From assembly GCF_003626645.1 (NCBI RefSeq), contig NZ_RBAM01000005.1:434001-498000 (forward strand): a stretch of DNA of 64,000 bases. Reading direction: 5' to 3'. The notes beneath the pieces are model-generated. The model saw only the letters and a list, made by a program, of their open reading frames with translations. It made no database searches and was not told the DNA's origin. Within the stretch, counting starts at the first letter, position 1. Every line of letters begins with the position of its first letter. Position numbers and translations under genes: made by a program. This stretch comes from Streptomyces klenkii (GTDB taxonomy: Bacteria > Actinomycetota > Actinomycetes > Streptomycetales > Streptomycetaceae). This document shows positions 8,575 through 17,632 of this stretch, one piece after another.

Positions 8575-9645
8575 TCAATGCCGGACGGCGACCAGCACGC
8601 GGTTGGCTCCGGGGCCGTCGAGCAGAACGTCCCGGGGCTGCTCGAAACCCGTATCGGTCAGCCACCGGCCGTATTCGGCAGCGGTGTAGTTCTCCCCTCC
8701 TACGGTTTCGACGAGCATGTTCAGACCCATCAGGGCGGCGGCCGCGGGCCCCGACCGATCGTCGTCGACCATCAGTTCGCTGATCACGACGGCACCGCCC
8801 GGCGGCAGCGCCGCATGGCACTTGGCCAGCAGTGCCCGCCCCGTGGGCTCGTCCCAGTCGTGCAGCACCATGGAGAGCAGGATCAGGTCGTGCCCCTGCG
8901 GCAGGGCGGGGTCGTTGAGGAAGTCGCCGGGGTGGACGGCGATGCGCTCACTCAGTCCGGCTTCGGCGGCGCGCCCCGCGGCGATGGGGCACACGTGCGG
9001 CAGGTCGAAGACGGTGGCGCGCAGGCCCGGGTAGGCCCGGCAGAGCTCGATCGCGTACGCACCGGAGCCGCCGCCCACGTCCAGCAGCCGCCGGTACGCA
9101 CCGAGATCCGCCGCCCGGGCCAGGCCGCGTGCGGTGGAGGAGGACAGGCTGTACATGGCCTGCCAGAACGTCTCGAGGAGCGCGGGGTCCTCGCCCGAGA
9201 AGAGGCTCTCCTGCGTCCGCGGATCCCAGGTGGTGGGCGCGTTCGTGCGCAGGGCCTCGTCCAGGCGTCCCCAGCCCGGGTAGAGCCGGCGGTCCAGCAT
9301 GCGGACCCAGCCGCCGAAGTAGTACGGCCGCGAAGGCACCAAGTAGGCCTCCGCCATGGCGCTGTTGGCGAAGGCCCCGCCTTCTCCTTCTCCCGCTTCC
9401 ACTTCGACGAGACCGAGCGCCGCGCATCCGGTGAGCAGCATCCGGGCGGGCCGGTCGGCGATCTCCAGCTTCGCGGCGACCTGCCCCACGGTCGCGGACC
9501 CGAGCTCGTCGAGCACGGCGAACAGGCCGAGCTCATGCGCCGCGGCCAGCGTCTTGAAAGCCCAGAACCCGGTGCTCAACTGCATGAGCGGCAGGGACGA
9601 GGGAAGCTCCGGCGAAAGGCCACCGCTACTCATAAGCAAGCTCAC
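8575..9645 (-). CDS. SAM-dependent O-methyltransferase (acetylserotonin/caffeate OMT-like)
   Basis: The protein has an N-terminal winged-helix dimerisation domain (STGFWAFKTLAAAHELGLFAVL) and a C-terminal class I methyltransferase domain. Visible motifs are LLDVGGGSGAYA (SAM motif I), DLPHV, PGDFLNDP and LHDWDE with the likely catalytic His. Family members methylate phenolic hydroxyls of small aromatics and polyketides, fitting a hydroxylated benzoate intermediate. The start is uncertain: GTG 9645 has GGAGAG almost touching it, while ATG 9633 has the same site about 15 bases away. The second choice removes only four residues. No TTA codon was found. Confidence 0.85.
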   Translation of the reverse strand: MSLLMSSGGLSPELPSSLPLMQLSTGFWAFKTLAAAHELGLFAVLDELGSATVGQVAAKLEIADRPARMLLTGCAALGLVEVEAGEGEGGAFANSAMAEAYLVPSRPYYFGGWVRMLDRRLYPGWGRLDEALRTNAPTTWDPRTQESLFSGEDPALLETFWQAMYSLSSSTARGLARAADLGAYRRLLDVGGGSGAYAIELCRAYPGLRATVFDLPHVCPIAAGRAAEAGLSERIAVHPGDFLNDPALPQGHDLILLSMVLHDWDEPTGRALLAKCHAALPPGGAVVISELMVDDDRSGPAAAALMGLNMLVETVGGENYTAAEYGRWLTDTGFEQPRDVLLDGPGANRVLVAVRH

Positions 9646-10079
9646 TCTCTCCGAACGCCAACGTCACCGACACTCCCTGCCAACGAACCCGCCCACCCCC
9701 GGGTCACCACACTAAGAACCGCCGATAGTCGCACGGCGCGGACCGCCGCGGACAGCACCTATGCCGACAGGGAGACGGCCCGGCCCGGCTCCGGGCCGAC
9801 GGAGGCAGTCACCACCTGAGCCGATCACCGGAGTCGGCTCGGTGACGGCGACCGCCGATCCCGGCCTTGTCGAGATGGCCGTCGACGATGTCGCCTCGCG
9901 CCGCTTCGGACGGGTCGCCATCGCCGTGCCGCGGCCTCAAATCAACGAAGATCGAGAAATCAACTCCACCTGAAACAGCCCGAGTTAGCGAACCTCTCGA
10001 CGTCCACCATATGACGCCGACACCACATCACGGGGAGTAGAGTCCTCTGCTACCGATGGGCTCGGCGAGAGGATGCGGA
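9646..10079. other. Intergenic stretch between OMT and the conflict operon
   Basis: No open frame here has recognisable protein character; short frames at 9712-9921 (-) and 9761-9973 (+) are Pro/Arg-rich shadows. GC content falls towards the right (9940-10045), and a TAGAGT hexamer at 10038-10043 could be the -10 element for the downstream operon, without a clear -35. The boundary marks the change from biosynthetic to conflict genes. Confidence 0.5.
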
Positions 10080-10379
10080 GTGATCGAGTTAGCCAATGTG
10101 ATCAGGGATCTGCGGGAGGAGCTGGAGCGGGCGGTCGTCGCGGCGGAAGGCGAGGTGCTGCGCTTTGAATTGGGGATGATCGAGCTGGAGGTTTCGGTCG
10201 CTCTGGAGAGAACCGGACACGCGGAGGCGAAGGTACGGTTCTGGGTGGTGGAGTCCGGTGCGGAGGCGGCCATGGGCGCCACCTCGACCCAGCGCATCAC
10301 ACTGGCGTTGAAACCGGCCCTCCGGGGCTCAGGAAATGGCCCGTTCGTCTCCGGGCCCGCTGATTCGCACGAGCAATGA
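10080..10379 (+). CDS. Trypsin-co-occurring domain 2 (trypco2) protein
   Basis: This 99-residue single-domain protein matches the trypco2 pattern: IELANVIRDLREELERA, EGEVLRFELGMIELEVSVAL, AKVRFWVVESGAEA and TQRITLALKP. The domain is known from actinobacterial operons beside trypsin-like proteases and STAND/NACHT ATPases in predicted biological-conflict systems; its biochemistry is unknown. The gene directly precedes and overlaps (ATGA) a trypsin-NACHT gene. GTG 10080 is preferred since the domain begins there; ATG 10056 would add eight residues. The fourth codon is TTA (10089-10091). GC at the third position is lower than in neighbouring genes, consistent with acquisition. Confidence 0.8.
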   Translation: MIELANVIRDLREELERAVVAAEGEVLRFELGMIELEVSVALERTGHAEAKVRFWVVESGAEAAMGATSTQRITLALKPALRGSGNGPFVSGPADSHEQ

Positions 10380-13285
10380 CTCCCGTGGATAACAGGGCAT
10401 CCGAGCTGGACGGTCCCGACCCACGGCGCGTGGTCCAGGTCATCACCACGCAGCGCGCGGGTGCGGGGCGGCGCGGCTCGGGATACCGGGTGAACGGGGA
10501 CGCGGTGCTCACCGCGGCTCATGTGGTCAGTGACGCAGTGTCGGTGCGGTTGCGATTTCTCACCGAGGACGGTGACACAACGGAGTTGCCCGGCGAACAG
10601 GTGTGGGCCGACTCCGCCTCGGATATCGCGGTGCTCAAGATCGCGAATAATGCGAGCACCGGAGGATTGTGCGCCGCCGAAATCTCGCCGGTGCGGTTCG
10701 CCCGGATCGCTCGGCCGGTGGACTGCGAAGCAGTGGGATTTCCACGGTTCAAGCTGCGCCCCGATGCCGCCTCACCGGACCATGGCGCTCCCACGTGGTA
10801 CCGGGATTCGCACCACGCGCACGGCAGGACCACACCGTTGGGGAACCTGCGGGCGGGCAGCCTGGAGATCTCCGTTTATCCCCCCGAGTACGACCCCGAG
10901 CCGGGCCGTTCCCCTTGGGAGGGGATGTCGGGGGCCGCGGTGTGGAGCGGCGGGTGCGTGATCGGGGTGGTCGTCGAGCACCACCGCTCCGACGGGCTCG
11001 GCAGGCTCGCGGCAAGCCAGGTGAAACGCTGGTACCGCCTCACCCCGACCCAGGTCGGCCGGCTCAACGAGCTGATCGGCCTGCCGGCCCGAGCCGACCG
11101 GCTCACGCAGCTCCCGCCCCCGTCGCCGCCGGTCACGCCGGAGCGGGACGACGCGCCGGAAGTGCGGGAGGCGGTCAGGAAGCTCGCCCGCGAGGTGGAC
11201 ACGCAGTGGTGTCGCGAGGAGCAGCGACGGCGGGTGCACACCCCGCACCCGCTCGCCGTGCGCTTCCGGTGCACCCCCACCCGGACTTTGTTCGATCACT
11301 GGGAGAACATCCGCAAAGCCCCGCCCGGAACGGAACCAGGGCCCCTCCCGCTGGACGGCCGACTCGACCGGATCGCGGAGGTGTACGGGTCCATCCCGTC
11401 CCGTCGGCTGGTGGTGCTGGGCGAGGCCGGGTCGGGCAAGACGATCCTGACCCTGCGCTTCGTCCTCGACTGGCTGAGCGCCCGCGCACCCGGCGACCGG
11501 GTGCCGGTGATCTTCGGCCTGGGATCATGGGATCCGAGCACCACGTCACTGGATGACTGGATGTGCGGCCAGCTGGTCCGCGACTACCCCTTTTTGGGTT
11601 CTCCATCGGGTCACGGAGGGATCGTGGCCGACGTCCTGCTCGACGAGGGCCGGATCCTGCCCGTGCTCGACGGATTCGACGAAATCGCAGGCGGCCTGCA
11701 CGGTGCGGCGCTCCGAGTGCTCAGCCGCACTGCCACGCCGCTGTTGCTCACCAGCCGCCCCGCGGAATACAGCCGGGCCGTGAAGAAAACCCGTGTGCTC
11801 ACCGACGCCGCCGTGATGGAGCTGGAGGGGCTCACCGTAGACGACTACGCCGGCTACCTGCACCGCGCCAGCCAACCGGCCGCAGAGGGCGGCCCGCACA
11901 GCACTGTGTGGGGACCGGTGCTGGCCCAGCTGCGCGAACGGCCGGGCAACCCGGGGGCGGCGAACGTCGCCGAGGTGCTCACCACCCCGCTGATGGTCGC
12001 GCTGGCCCGCACCGTCTACAGCGATTCCGCCGGACACGACCCCTCGGAGCTACTGGACACCACGAAGTTCGCGTCCCCCGAAGCCCTGCAGGACCATCTG
12101 CTGGCAGCCTTCCTCCCCGCCGTCTACGACCCCACACCGACCGGCCGCGGTGCCCGCCACCGCCCTCGCCGGCACCCCGAACGGGCCCAGCGCTGGCTCG
12201 AATACCTCGCCGCTCACCTGGATCAGCTCGGCACCCACAACCTCGCCTGGTGGACGCTGGGCACCACCATGCGCCGTTCTTCGCGCATGGTGGTGGTCGG
12301 GTTCCTTGCCGCACTGGCCTTCGGGCTGACGACCGGGCTCGGGAACCTCCCCGTGGACCTGGTCGCAACGCCGAAGGGGCCCCGGTTCGCCATCACACGA
12401 GGGCTCATGGTCGGGCTCCTGCACGGGCTCGTCGTCGGGCTGGTCTTCGGGCTCGCGTACGGGTTCGTGTCCACAAGCACACCGGCTGAGCCTTCGCGTG
12501 TACGCATACAGATCTTCGGCGGGAGCAGAGAGAGACGCGCCGCGTTCGCCCGCAGATTCATGCTGGGGCTCGGGGCCGGGGTCCCGACCGCGCTCGTGCT
12601 GGTGCTCATCGACAGGGGCGTGATCGAGCCGCTGGGGTTCGATGACGGACTCAACGGCGGGCTCGTGGGCGCGGCCCAGTTCCCGCTCGAGGTCGGGCTC
12701 GGGACCGGGCTGGTCCTCGGCGTCATGGCCTGGCTCGAAGCTCCCATCGACATCAAATCCGAGGTCAGCGCCTCGGACCTGTTGAGCACGAACCGCAGGA
12801 ACGTGGGCTTCCATATGCTCGCGTGGATGCTGGTGATCGGCCTCCCGTCCGGATTCGTCTACGGGCTCGGGGCCGGTCCGGTCCGCGGACTCCTGGCGGG
12901 GCTCGTGTTCGGGGTGGAGGCGGCGTTCGGAGGCGGGCTCGGGTACGGGCTGAGTTTCACCGCTTGGGGCCAGTGGGTGGCCCTGTCGCGTATGTGGTTG
13001 CCGCTGACAGGCCGACTGCCCTGGGCGGTGATCTCTTTTCTGGACGACGCGCACGAGCGAGGTGTGCTGCGCCAGACCGGCGCGGTCTACCAATTCCGCC
13101 ACGCCCGCCTCCAAGACCATCTGGCCCACGTCTTCCAGGCACGCCACCCTGCTCACCGGTCGAGCACGCCCGGCAAGACGGACTGGGAACCACCCTTCAC
13201 CGCAACAGCGTCTTGGCTCGGGGATACCCCGCAGTCCGTCATCGATGGGAACCTCAGCGGACCAACTCACGGGAATGGCATATGA
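10376..13285 (+). CDS. Trypsin-like protease / NACHT-type NTPase / multi-pass membrane fusion
   Basis: This 969-residue three-part protein starts with a trypsin-fold protease whose triad is visible: His49 (LTAAH), Asp83 (SDIAVL) and Ser185 (GMSGA). A linker of about 100 residues leads to a NACHT/STAND NTPase with Walker A GEAGSGKT (349-356) and Walker B ILPVLDGFDE (about 427-436), then TSRPAEYS as sensor region. From roughly residue 635 come several Gly-rich hydrophobic segments (GFLAALAFGLTTGLG, GLMVGLLHGLVVGLVFGLAYG and others) that should span the membrane. The C-terminus (YQFRHARLQDHLA) resembles the end of NACHT helical regions. Such proteins are predicted NTP-driven switches that release a protease effector on invasion. 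It sits between a trypco2 gene and a surface-protein gene, overlapping both by ATGA. The trigger is unknown. Confidence 0.85.
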   Translation: MTPVDNRASELDGPDPRRVVQVITTQRAGAGRRGSGYRVNGDAVLTAAHVVSDAVSVRLRFLTEDGDTTELPGEQVWADSASDIAVLKIANNASTGGLCAAEISPVRFARIARPVDCEAVGFPRFKLRPDAASPDHGAPTWYRDSHHAHGRTTPLGNLRAGSLEISVYPPEYDPEPGRSPWEGMSGAAVWSGGCVIGVVVEHHRSDGLGRLAASQVKRWYRLTPTQVGRLNELIGLPARADRLTQLPPPSPPVTPERDDAPEVREAVRKLAREVDTQWCREEQRRRVHTPHPLAVRFRCTPTRTLFDHWENIRKAPPGTEPGPLPLDGRLDRIAEVYGSIPSRRLVVLGEAGSGKTILTLRFVLDWLSARAPGDRVPVIFGLGSWDPSTTSLDDWMCGQLVRDYPFLGSPSGHGGIVADVLLDEGRILPVLDGFDEIAGGLHGAALRVLSRTATPLLLTSRPAEYSRAVKKTRVLTDAAVMELEGLTVDDYAGYLHRASQPAAEGGPHSTVWGPVLAQLRERPGNPGAANVAEVLTTPLMVALARTVYSDSAGHDPSELLDTTKFASPEALQDHLLAAFLPAVYDPTPTGRGARHRPRRHPERAQRWLEYLAAHLDQLGTHNLAWWTLGTTMRRSSRMVVVGFLAALAFGLTTGLGNLPVDLVATPKGPRFAITRGLMVGLLHGLVVGLVFGLAYGFVSTSTPAEPSRVRIQIFGGSRERRAAFARRFMLGLGAGVPTALVLVLIDRGVIEPLGFDDGLNGGLVGAAQFPLEVGLGTGLVLGVMAWLEAPIDIKSEVSASDLLSTNRRNVGFHMLAWMLVIGLPSGFVYGLGAGPVRGLLAGLVFGVEAAFGGGLGYGLSFTAWGQWVALSRMWLPLTGRLPWAVISFLDDAHERGVLRQTGAVYQFRHARLQDHLAHVFQARHPAHRSSTPGKTDWEPPFTATASWLGDTPQSVIDGNLSGPTHGNGI

Positions 13286-14205
13286 CTTCTGGGCAAAGTA
13301 CGAGAAGGCCAGGGACGAGGATCGCCCTTGGAGTGACGGCTGCTTTAGGGGCCGCCATCGGGACCTTAGGAGTTTCCGGCGCCGGAACCGCTTCCGCACA
13401 ACCGGTTTCGCTCACGCTGAAGTACACATGCAAAGTTCCGGTGATCGACGATCAGCCCTTCAAGGCGAAGATCGACGCGGATATCCCGGGGTCGGTCGCC
13501 GTCGGCGAGCCCAGCCGGAAATTCGCCATCGATGCGCGGACGACGGTGGACGCGGACCTCACACCGAAGCTCCACTTGTTCGGTGTGAAGACCGTTGAAG
13601 GCAGGGTGGACGCGGAGATCGGCGTTACCGCGCCGCAGGACGACAGGCGCCTCAAAGTGCCCCTCGACATCCCCAGGACCAGCGTCCCGGAGTCCGGTTC
13701 CTTCGACGTCAAAGCGGCCGGCGACGCGCCCAGTCTCACCTTCCGCCGGCCGGGCAAAGCGCGGATCACCGTCGGCGACATCACCATGCACGTCACCGGG
13801 AGAAAGGCGAACGGCGACATTCTCGGCAAGCCGCTCACCGTTCCGTGCACGCTGGACTCCCATCAGGGCAACAGCATCGGGTCGTTCGAGATCACCGGAA
13901 CGGGGACGACGACCGGCTCGACCACATCCGGCACCTCGGGCACGGGCACGACAGGCTCGACGGCCTCAGGCGGCACCTCAGGCATGTCGGCCTCAGGCGG
14001 CACCTCGGGCGCGACGGCCACAGGCGGCAAGTCTGATGCGGGCTCCGCCGGCGGGAGCAAAGCTCCGCCGAGCTCCACGGCGACGGGTGCCATCGCATCC
14101 ACCGGCCAGAACGCCAAGGACCTGATTTTCCCGGCCGTGGGCGCCCTTGTCGCGGGCGTTGCCGCCGTCTACTTCGGCTTGCGGCTGAAGAACCGCCGGC
14201 GATGA
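13282..14205 (+). CDS. Secreted, membrane-anchored DUF6801 protein
   Basis: The 307-residue product has a basic start, a hydrophobic stretch and an ASA-Q signal cleavage site near residue 39-40. One DUF6801-like beta domain of about 160 residues follows (YTCKVPVIDDQPF ... KARITVGDITMHV ... VPCTLD). A low-complexity Thr/Ser/Gly-rich stalk with TSGTSGTGTTG-type repeats comes next. The C-terminus has one transmembrane segment (LIFPAVGALVAGVAAVYFGL) and a basic tail, so the domain should sit outside the cell. Its start overlaps the stop of the trypsin-NACHT gene, implying co-translation; it may be a sensor or target at the surface. Two TTA codons (13345-13347, 13366-13368) fall in the signal-peptide region. 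Function is not known. Confidence 0.8.
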   Translation: MTSGQSTRRPGTRIALGVTAALGAAIGTLGVSGAGTASAQPVSLTLKYTCKVPVIDDQPFKAKIDADIPGSVAVGEPSRKFAIDARTTVDADLTPKLHLFGVKTVEGRVDAEIGVTAPQDDRRLKVPLDIPRTSVPESGSFDVKAAGDAPSLTFRRPGKARITVGDITMHVTGRKANGDILGKPLTVPCTLDSHQGNSIGSFEITGTGTTTGSTTSGTSGTGTTGSTASGGTSGMSASGGTSGATATGGKSDAGSAGGSKAPPSSTATGAIASTGQNAKDLIFPAVGALVAGVAAVYFGLRLKNRRR

Positions 14206-14317
14206 CTGAGCCGACCGCTATCACGGAGCCTGTCCGGTTTCCGCCCACTCGGCGGCGAATACGCGCCCGCGTGCACTGGCCGAGAAGGTTCGCCGGGACG
14301 GGCCCTCCGAAACCATC

Positions 14318-14506
14318 ATGAAGAGCGGTCTGCCGCACATCTCGCACGAGGAGATGGACGAACGCCTCCAGCAGGCGCTCACCGCCACGACGCACAGCGA
14401 GCTGGTGCCGGTCCTGGCCTCGCTCCCGGCGGAGAAGGCGGGCACGACGTCCACCATTGCCGCCGCCGGTGGACCCGGTGGGCGCATCCGCCACGCGCGG
14501 CGTTGA
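14318..14506 (+). pseudogene. DUF1707-like C-terminal fragment
   Basis: The segment ISHEEMDERLQQALTATTHS followed by ELVPVLASLP matches the second half of the DUF1707 (SHOCT-like) domain found at the N-terminus of many actinobacterial membrane proteins. The same frame is open from 14210, but the expected first helix is barely recognisable and has no start codon. Nothing membrane-like follows, so this looks like a remnant rather than a working gene. The rest of 14206-14532 holds nothing recognisable. Confidence 0.45.
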
Positions 14507-14532
14507 GGGTCGCTCGGCCCGCGCCCCCGCGG

Positions 14533-16059
14533 TCAAGTGTTGGCGGCTCGCGCCGTTGCGTGTGTCAGTTCTTCGCGCAGGCGGGTCAGGTCGTGGGCGT
14601 GGCCGTGGGCGGCTACGTGGCCGTCCGGGCGGATGAGGTAGTAGCCGGGGCGGCGGCAGCCTGGGGCGGCAGTCCGTAAGACCACGCGTATCCCGCGCCG
14701 CCCCTTGGCCATCGCCGTCGCCTCGTCCGCCCACGCCTCCCCCGCTCCGGGGCCTACCGCTAAGAGGAGTCGCCAGTCCGTACCGCCCGCCGGCCCCCGC
14801 GGGAACAGTTCCCCCGCCCGCACCCCACCACCGCCGCACAGCACCGGCCACGACGGGCCCTGCGTGCGGCGGCGCGGCCGGTAGGCGAGGCGGTGGCCGG
14901 CCATGACGGGGGCGTAGAAGCGGGTGACCGCGCCCGTGCGGTCCAGGAGCCGGAACGCCGTGTCGCGGGCCGCGACGCGCAGTCGTCCGTCCACCATCCA
15001 GGCCCGGGTCTGTACGTCGGTGTCGCGGACGATGCGGCGCGTGGCTTCCGTGCGTTCGGGCTCGTAGCTCGCGAGGAGGGAGGCCGGGGAGTCGCCGTGG
15101 AGGACGGCGGCGAGTTTCCAGGCGAGGTTGTGCGCGTCCTGGAGGCCGTTGTTCATGCCCTGGCCGCCGGCCGGGCTGTGCACGTGGGCGGCGTCGCCCA
15201 GCAGGAAGACGCGCCCGCGCCGCAGCACCGCCGCACGGCGCGCGTGGACGCGGAAGACGGCGTGGTGGACCGGCTCGGTGATCCGCACGCCCCTCGGCCC
15301 CCGGGCGTCGAGCAGGCCCTGCATGCCGGCAACGCCGGGGGCCTGTGCGCCCTCGGGGAGGGCCGTCAGGATGCGGAAGACGCCTCCCGGCATGGGCACG
15401 ATCACCAGCGTGCCGGCCGGCGCCTGGTAGTAGAGGATCTCGCCGGGCGGGAGGCCATCGCCCCCTATGCGCGTGTCCAGGGCCGCGAACGCCATCGGGT
15501 ACGTGCTTCCCGCGAAGCCCGTGCCCAGCCGCTTCCGCACCGTGCTGCCCGCGCCGTCCGCGCCCAGGAGGTACGGCGCGCGGGCCCGTTCTCGCCGTCC
15601 GTCGGCGTGGCGCAGCGCCACCGTCACTCCCCCGTCGCCCTCCGCCGTGAAGTCCACCAGCCGCGCGCCCCGTTCGACCGCGCCGCCGAGCTCGTGCAGC
15701 CGGCGCGTCAGGAGCCTCTCCGTCTCGTACTGGGGAAGGTTCCGCGCCGCGCACCACGCCGGGAAGGCGAACGTCGCGAGCGGGCGGCCGCCGGTGAAGT
15801 AGCGGTAGCCGTCGATGCGTACGGACGCGGCGCGGACGTCGTCGCCGATGCCGAGGTCGTCGAGGATGGCGAGGGCGCGGGGCCACAGGGAGAGGGCGCG
15901 CGGGGCCGGCGCCGGTTCGGGGGCCTGGTCGACGAGGCGTACGGGGACGCCGCGGCGGAGGAGTTCGCAGGCGGCGAGGAGTCCCGTGGGCCCGGCGCCG
16001 GCGATGAGGACCGCGGGCCCGGGCGTGGGCTCAGGGCCGGGAAGGGGAAGGCCGGTCAC
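14533..16059 (-). CDS. FAD-dependent aromatic hydroxylase (PHBH fold, RdmE/PgaE-like)
   Basis: This 508-residue class A flavoprotein monooxygenase has the Rossmann motif GAGPTGLLAACELLRRG near the N-terminus, the DG motif (GADGAGSTVRKRLG) and the second FAD motif GRVFLLGDAAHVHSPAGGQG, followed by NLAWKLAAVL. The C-terminal thioredoxin-like domain typical of polyketide hydroxylases is present. Enzymes of this group hydroxylate phenols or aromatic polyketides with NAD(P)H and O2. The gene ends a three-gene leftward operon (acyltransferase, ligase, hydroxylase), overlapping the ligase gene by 29 bases. Two TTA codons (14677-14679 and 14761-14763) suggest bldA control. Confidence 0.85.
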   Translation of the reverse strand: MTGLPLPGPEPTPGPAVLIAGAGPTGLLAACELLRRGVPVRLVDQAPEPAPAPRALSLWPRALAILDDLGIGDDVRAASVRIDGYRYFTGGRPLATFAFPAWCAARNLPQYETERLLTRRLHELGGAVERGARLVDFTAEGDGGVTVALRHADGRRERARAPYLLGADGAGSTVRKRLGTGFAGSTYPMAFAALDTRIGGDGLPPGEILYYQAPAGTLVIVPMPGGVFRILTALPEGAQAPGVAGMQGLLDARGPRGVRITEPVHHAVFRVHARRAAVLRRGRVFLLGDAAHVHSPAGGQGMNNGLQDAHNLAWKLAAVLHGDSPASLLASYEPERTEATRRIVRDTDVQTRAWMVDGRLRVAARDTAFRLLDRTGAVTRFYAPVMAGHRLAYRPRRRTQGPSWPVLCGGGGVRAGELFPRGPAGGTDWRLLLAVGPGAGEAWADEATAMAKGRRGIRVVLRTAAPGCRRPGYYLIRPDGHVAAHGHAHDLTRLREELTHATARAANT

Positions 16060-17632
16060 TGCCGAGGCTCCGGGCGAGTTCGAGGCGGCGGACCTTCATC
16101 GTGGCGGTGCGGGGCAGCGCGGACAGCGGCAGCTGTACGGGCGCGGCGAGCCGGGGCCAGTCGGCGGTGGCGGCCGTCCAGCGGGCGGGGTCGAGGGGCG
16201 CGTCGCCGCGGGTGCAGACCACGGGGACGGGCTCCTTGCACGGACCCGGTACGAGGACGACCTCGGCGAGTTCGGGCAGCCGGGCCATCAGCCGGTCCTC
16301 GACGTCGAGGGTGGAGCCGATGTGCGGGATGACGTCGACTTCGCGGTCGAGGAGGTGCAGGCAGCCGGTGCGGGTGCGGTAGCCGACGTCGCCGGTGCGC
16401 CACCACCCGTCGTGCAGCTGCTGCGCGAAGCGCTCGGGTTCGGCGTGGTAGCCGGTGGCGCGGCCCGCGGCCCGTACCTCGATGGCGCCGGGCCGCTCCC
16501 GCGTCGCACGTCGCCCGCCGGGCGTGGCCAGGCGCACGCGGACGCCGGGCAGCGGGCGGCCCAGGCAGCGGCCGTCGGCGCGGTGGGCGGTGCGCCGCGT
16601 GTACCAGCGGCCGGTCAGGGGGCCGCACTCGCTCTGCCCGTAGAACTGGAAGAACAGCGGCGCGCGGCGGCGGGAGGCGTGCAGCAGCCTGTGCACGGTG
16701 GGCGGGTGGAGGGCGTCGAAGGTGGCGCTGAAGTACCGGACGGAGGCGAGGGGCCGGCGCGGGTCGTCCGCCAGTTCCTCCCACGCCATGAACGAGTTGG
16801 GGTGGGTCTCGACGAAGCCGGGGCGCGTACGGGCGAAGAGGTCCGCCACGTGCGCCGGTTCGGGGTCGCCCACGATGACGAGCGGCATGCCCTTGGGCAG
16901 GGCGACGGCGAGCGCCAGGTACATGCGGGAGTGGACGGGGCTGAGGTGGGCCGCGTACGTCTCGGGCGTACGGATCAGGGCGGCGAGCGTGCGCTGCGGC
17001 GCGTAGCGGCCGTACAGGCTCGCCGCCGTGTGCACCACGAGTTTGGGGAGGCCGGTGGTGCCGGAGGTGTGGGTCATCAGGGCGGGGCGGTCCGGGTGCG
17101 GGAGCACGGGGGCGCGGCGGGGTGCGCCGGCCAGTGCGGTGAGGGGGGTGCAGCCGGGGCGGGCGGGGCCGGTGGTGAGGACGGTGGAGGCGAACTCCGA
17201 CAGGGCGAGGGGTGCGAGGCAGGTGCGCAGTTTGTCGTCGTCGGTGAGGAGATGCGGCCGGTTCAGGCGGCGCAGGAGCGCACCGGCCGTGGCCCCGTCG
17301 AGCTGCGGGGAGAGCAGGACGGGGACGGCGCCGATGCGGGCGGCCGCGCAGGTCAGCAGGTAGGTGTCGAAGTTGGCGGCCTTGTGGACGGCAAGGTGCT
17401 CGGTGGGGCGCACACCGGCCGCCCACAGGCGGGCCGCGAGGTCGTCGACGTGGCCGGCGAGCCCGGCGTAGGTCAGGCGGCGGCCGGTGCCGGGCAGGGC
17501 GTCGAGGTCGTGGTCGAGGGTGATGGTGACGTCGCCGTGCCGGGCCGCGGCTCGTTCGGGGATGAGGCCGAGGTGGAGGGCGGTGCCTCCTTGGGCGGTG
17601 CTTTCTTGGGCGGTGCCTCCTTGGGCGTTCAT
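16031..17632 (-). CDS. ANL-superfamily AMP-forming ligase, candidate arylamine/nitrite (CreM-type) or aryl-acid ligase
   Basis: The 533-residue protein has the adenylate-forming core: A3 motif THTSGTTGLPKLV, A5-like FYGQSECG, A7 WWRTGDVG, A8-like LLDREVDVI and an A10 region PRTATMKVRR. The A10 lysine is present but the usual preceding Gly is Met. No carrier-protein domain follows. In nitrous-acid pathways such ligases (CreM, CmaA6) activate nitrite with ATP to diazotise an arylamine, and the CreE/CreD-like pair in the same region makes that worth considering. A plain aryl-acid CoA ligase or adenylase is the alternative. The ATG at 17632 overlaps the acyltransferase stop (ATGA). The first 20 residues contain an AQGGTA repeat. 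Confidence 0.75.
   Translation of the reverse strand: MNAQGGTAQESTAQGGTALHLGLIPERAAARHGDVTITLDHDLDALPGTGRRLTYAGLAGHVDDLAARLWAAGVRPTEHLAVHKAANFDTYLLTCAAARIGAVPVLLSPQLDGATAGALLRRLNRPHLLTDDDKLRTCLAPLALSEFASTVLTTGPARPGCTPLTALAGAPRRAPVLPHPDRPALMTHTSGTTGLPKLVVHTAASLYGRYAPQRTLAALIRTPETYAAHLSPVHSRMYLALAVALPKGMPLVIVGDPEPAHVADLFARTRPGFVETHPNSFMAWEELADDPRRPLASVRYFSATFDALHPPTVHRLLHASRRRAPLFFQFYGQSECGPLTGRWYTRRTAHRADGRCLGRPLPGVRVRLATPGGRRATRERPGAIEVRAAGRATGYHAEPERFAQQLHDGWWRTGDVGYRTRTGCLHLLDREVDVIPHIGSTLDVEDRLMARLPELAEVVLVPGPCKEPVPVVCTRGDAPLDPARWTAATADWPRLAAPVQLPLSALPRTATMKVRRLELARSLGSDRPSPSRP

Noticed and set aside
9712..9973. Short opposing frames between OMT and trypco2 gene
   Set aside because: No homology, ribosome site or codon bias; treated as non-coding.
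12050..13399. Minus-strand frame with EPEDQPDDEPVQ-type repeats opposite the NACHT membrane part
   Set aside because: The repeat character is the reverse reading of Gly/Leu-rich membrane helices, not a separate gene.
13900..14040. CRISPR-like short repeats (GGCACCTCGGGC units)
   Set aside because: They encode the Thr/Ser/Gly stalk of the surface protein in frame, with no unique spacers.
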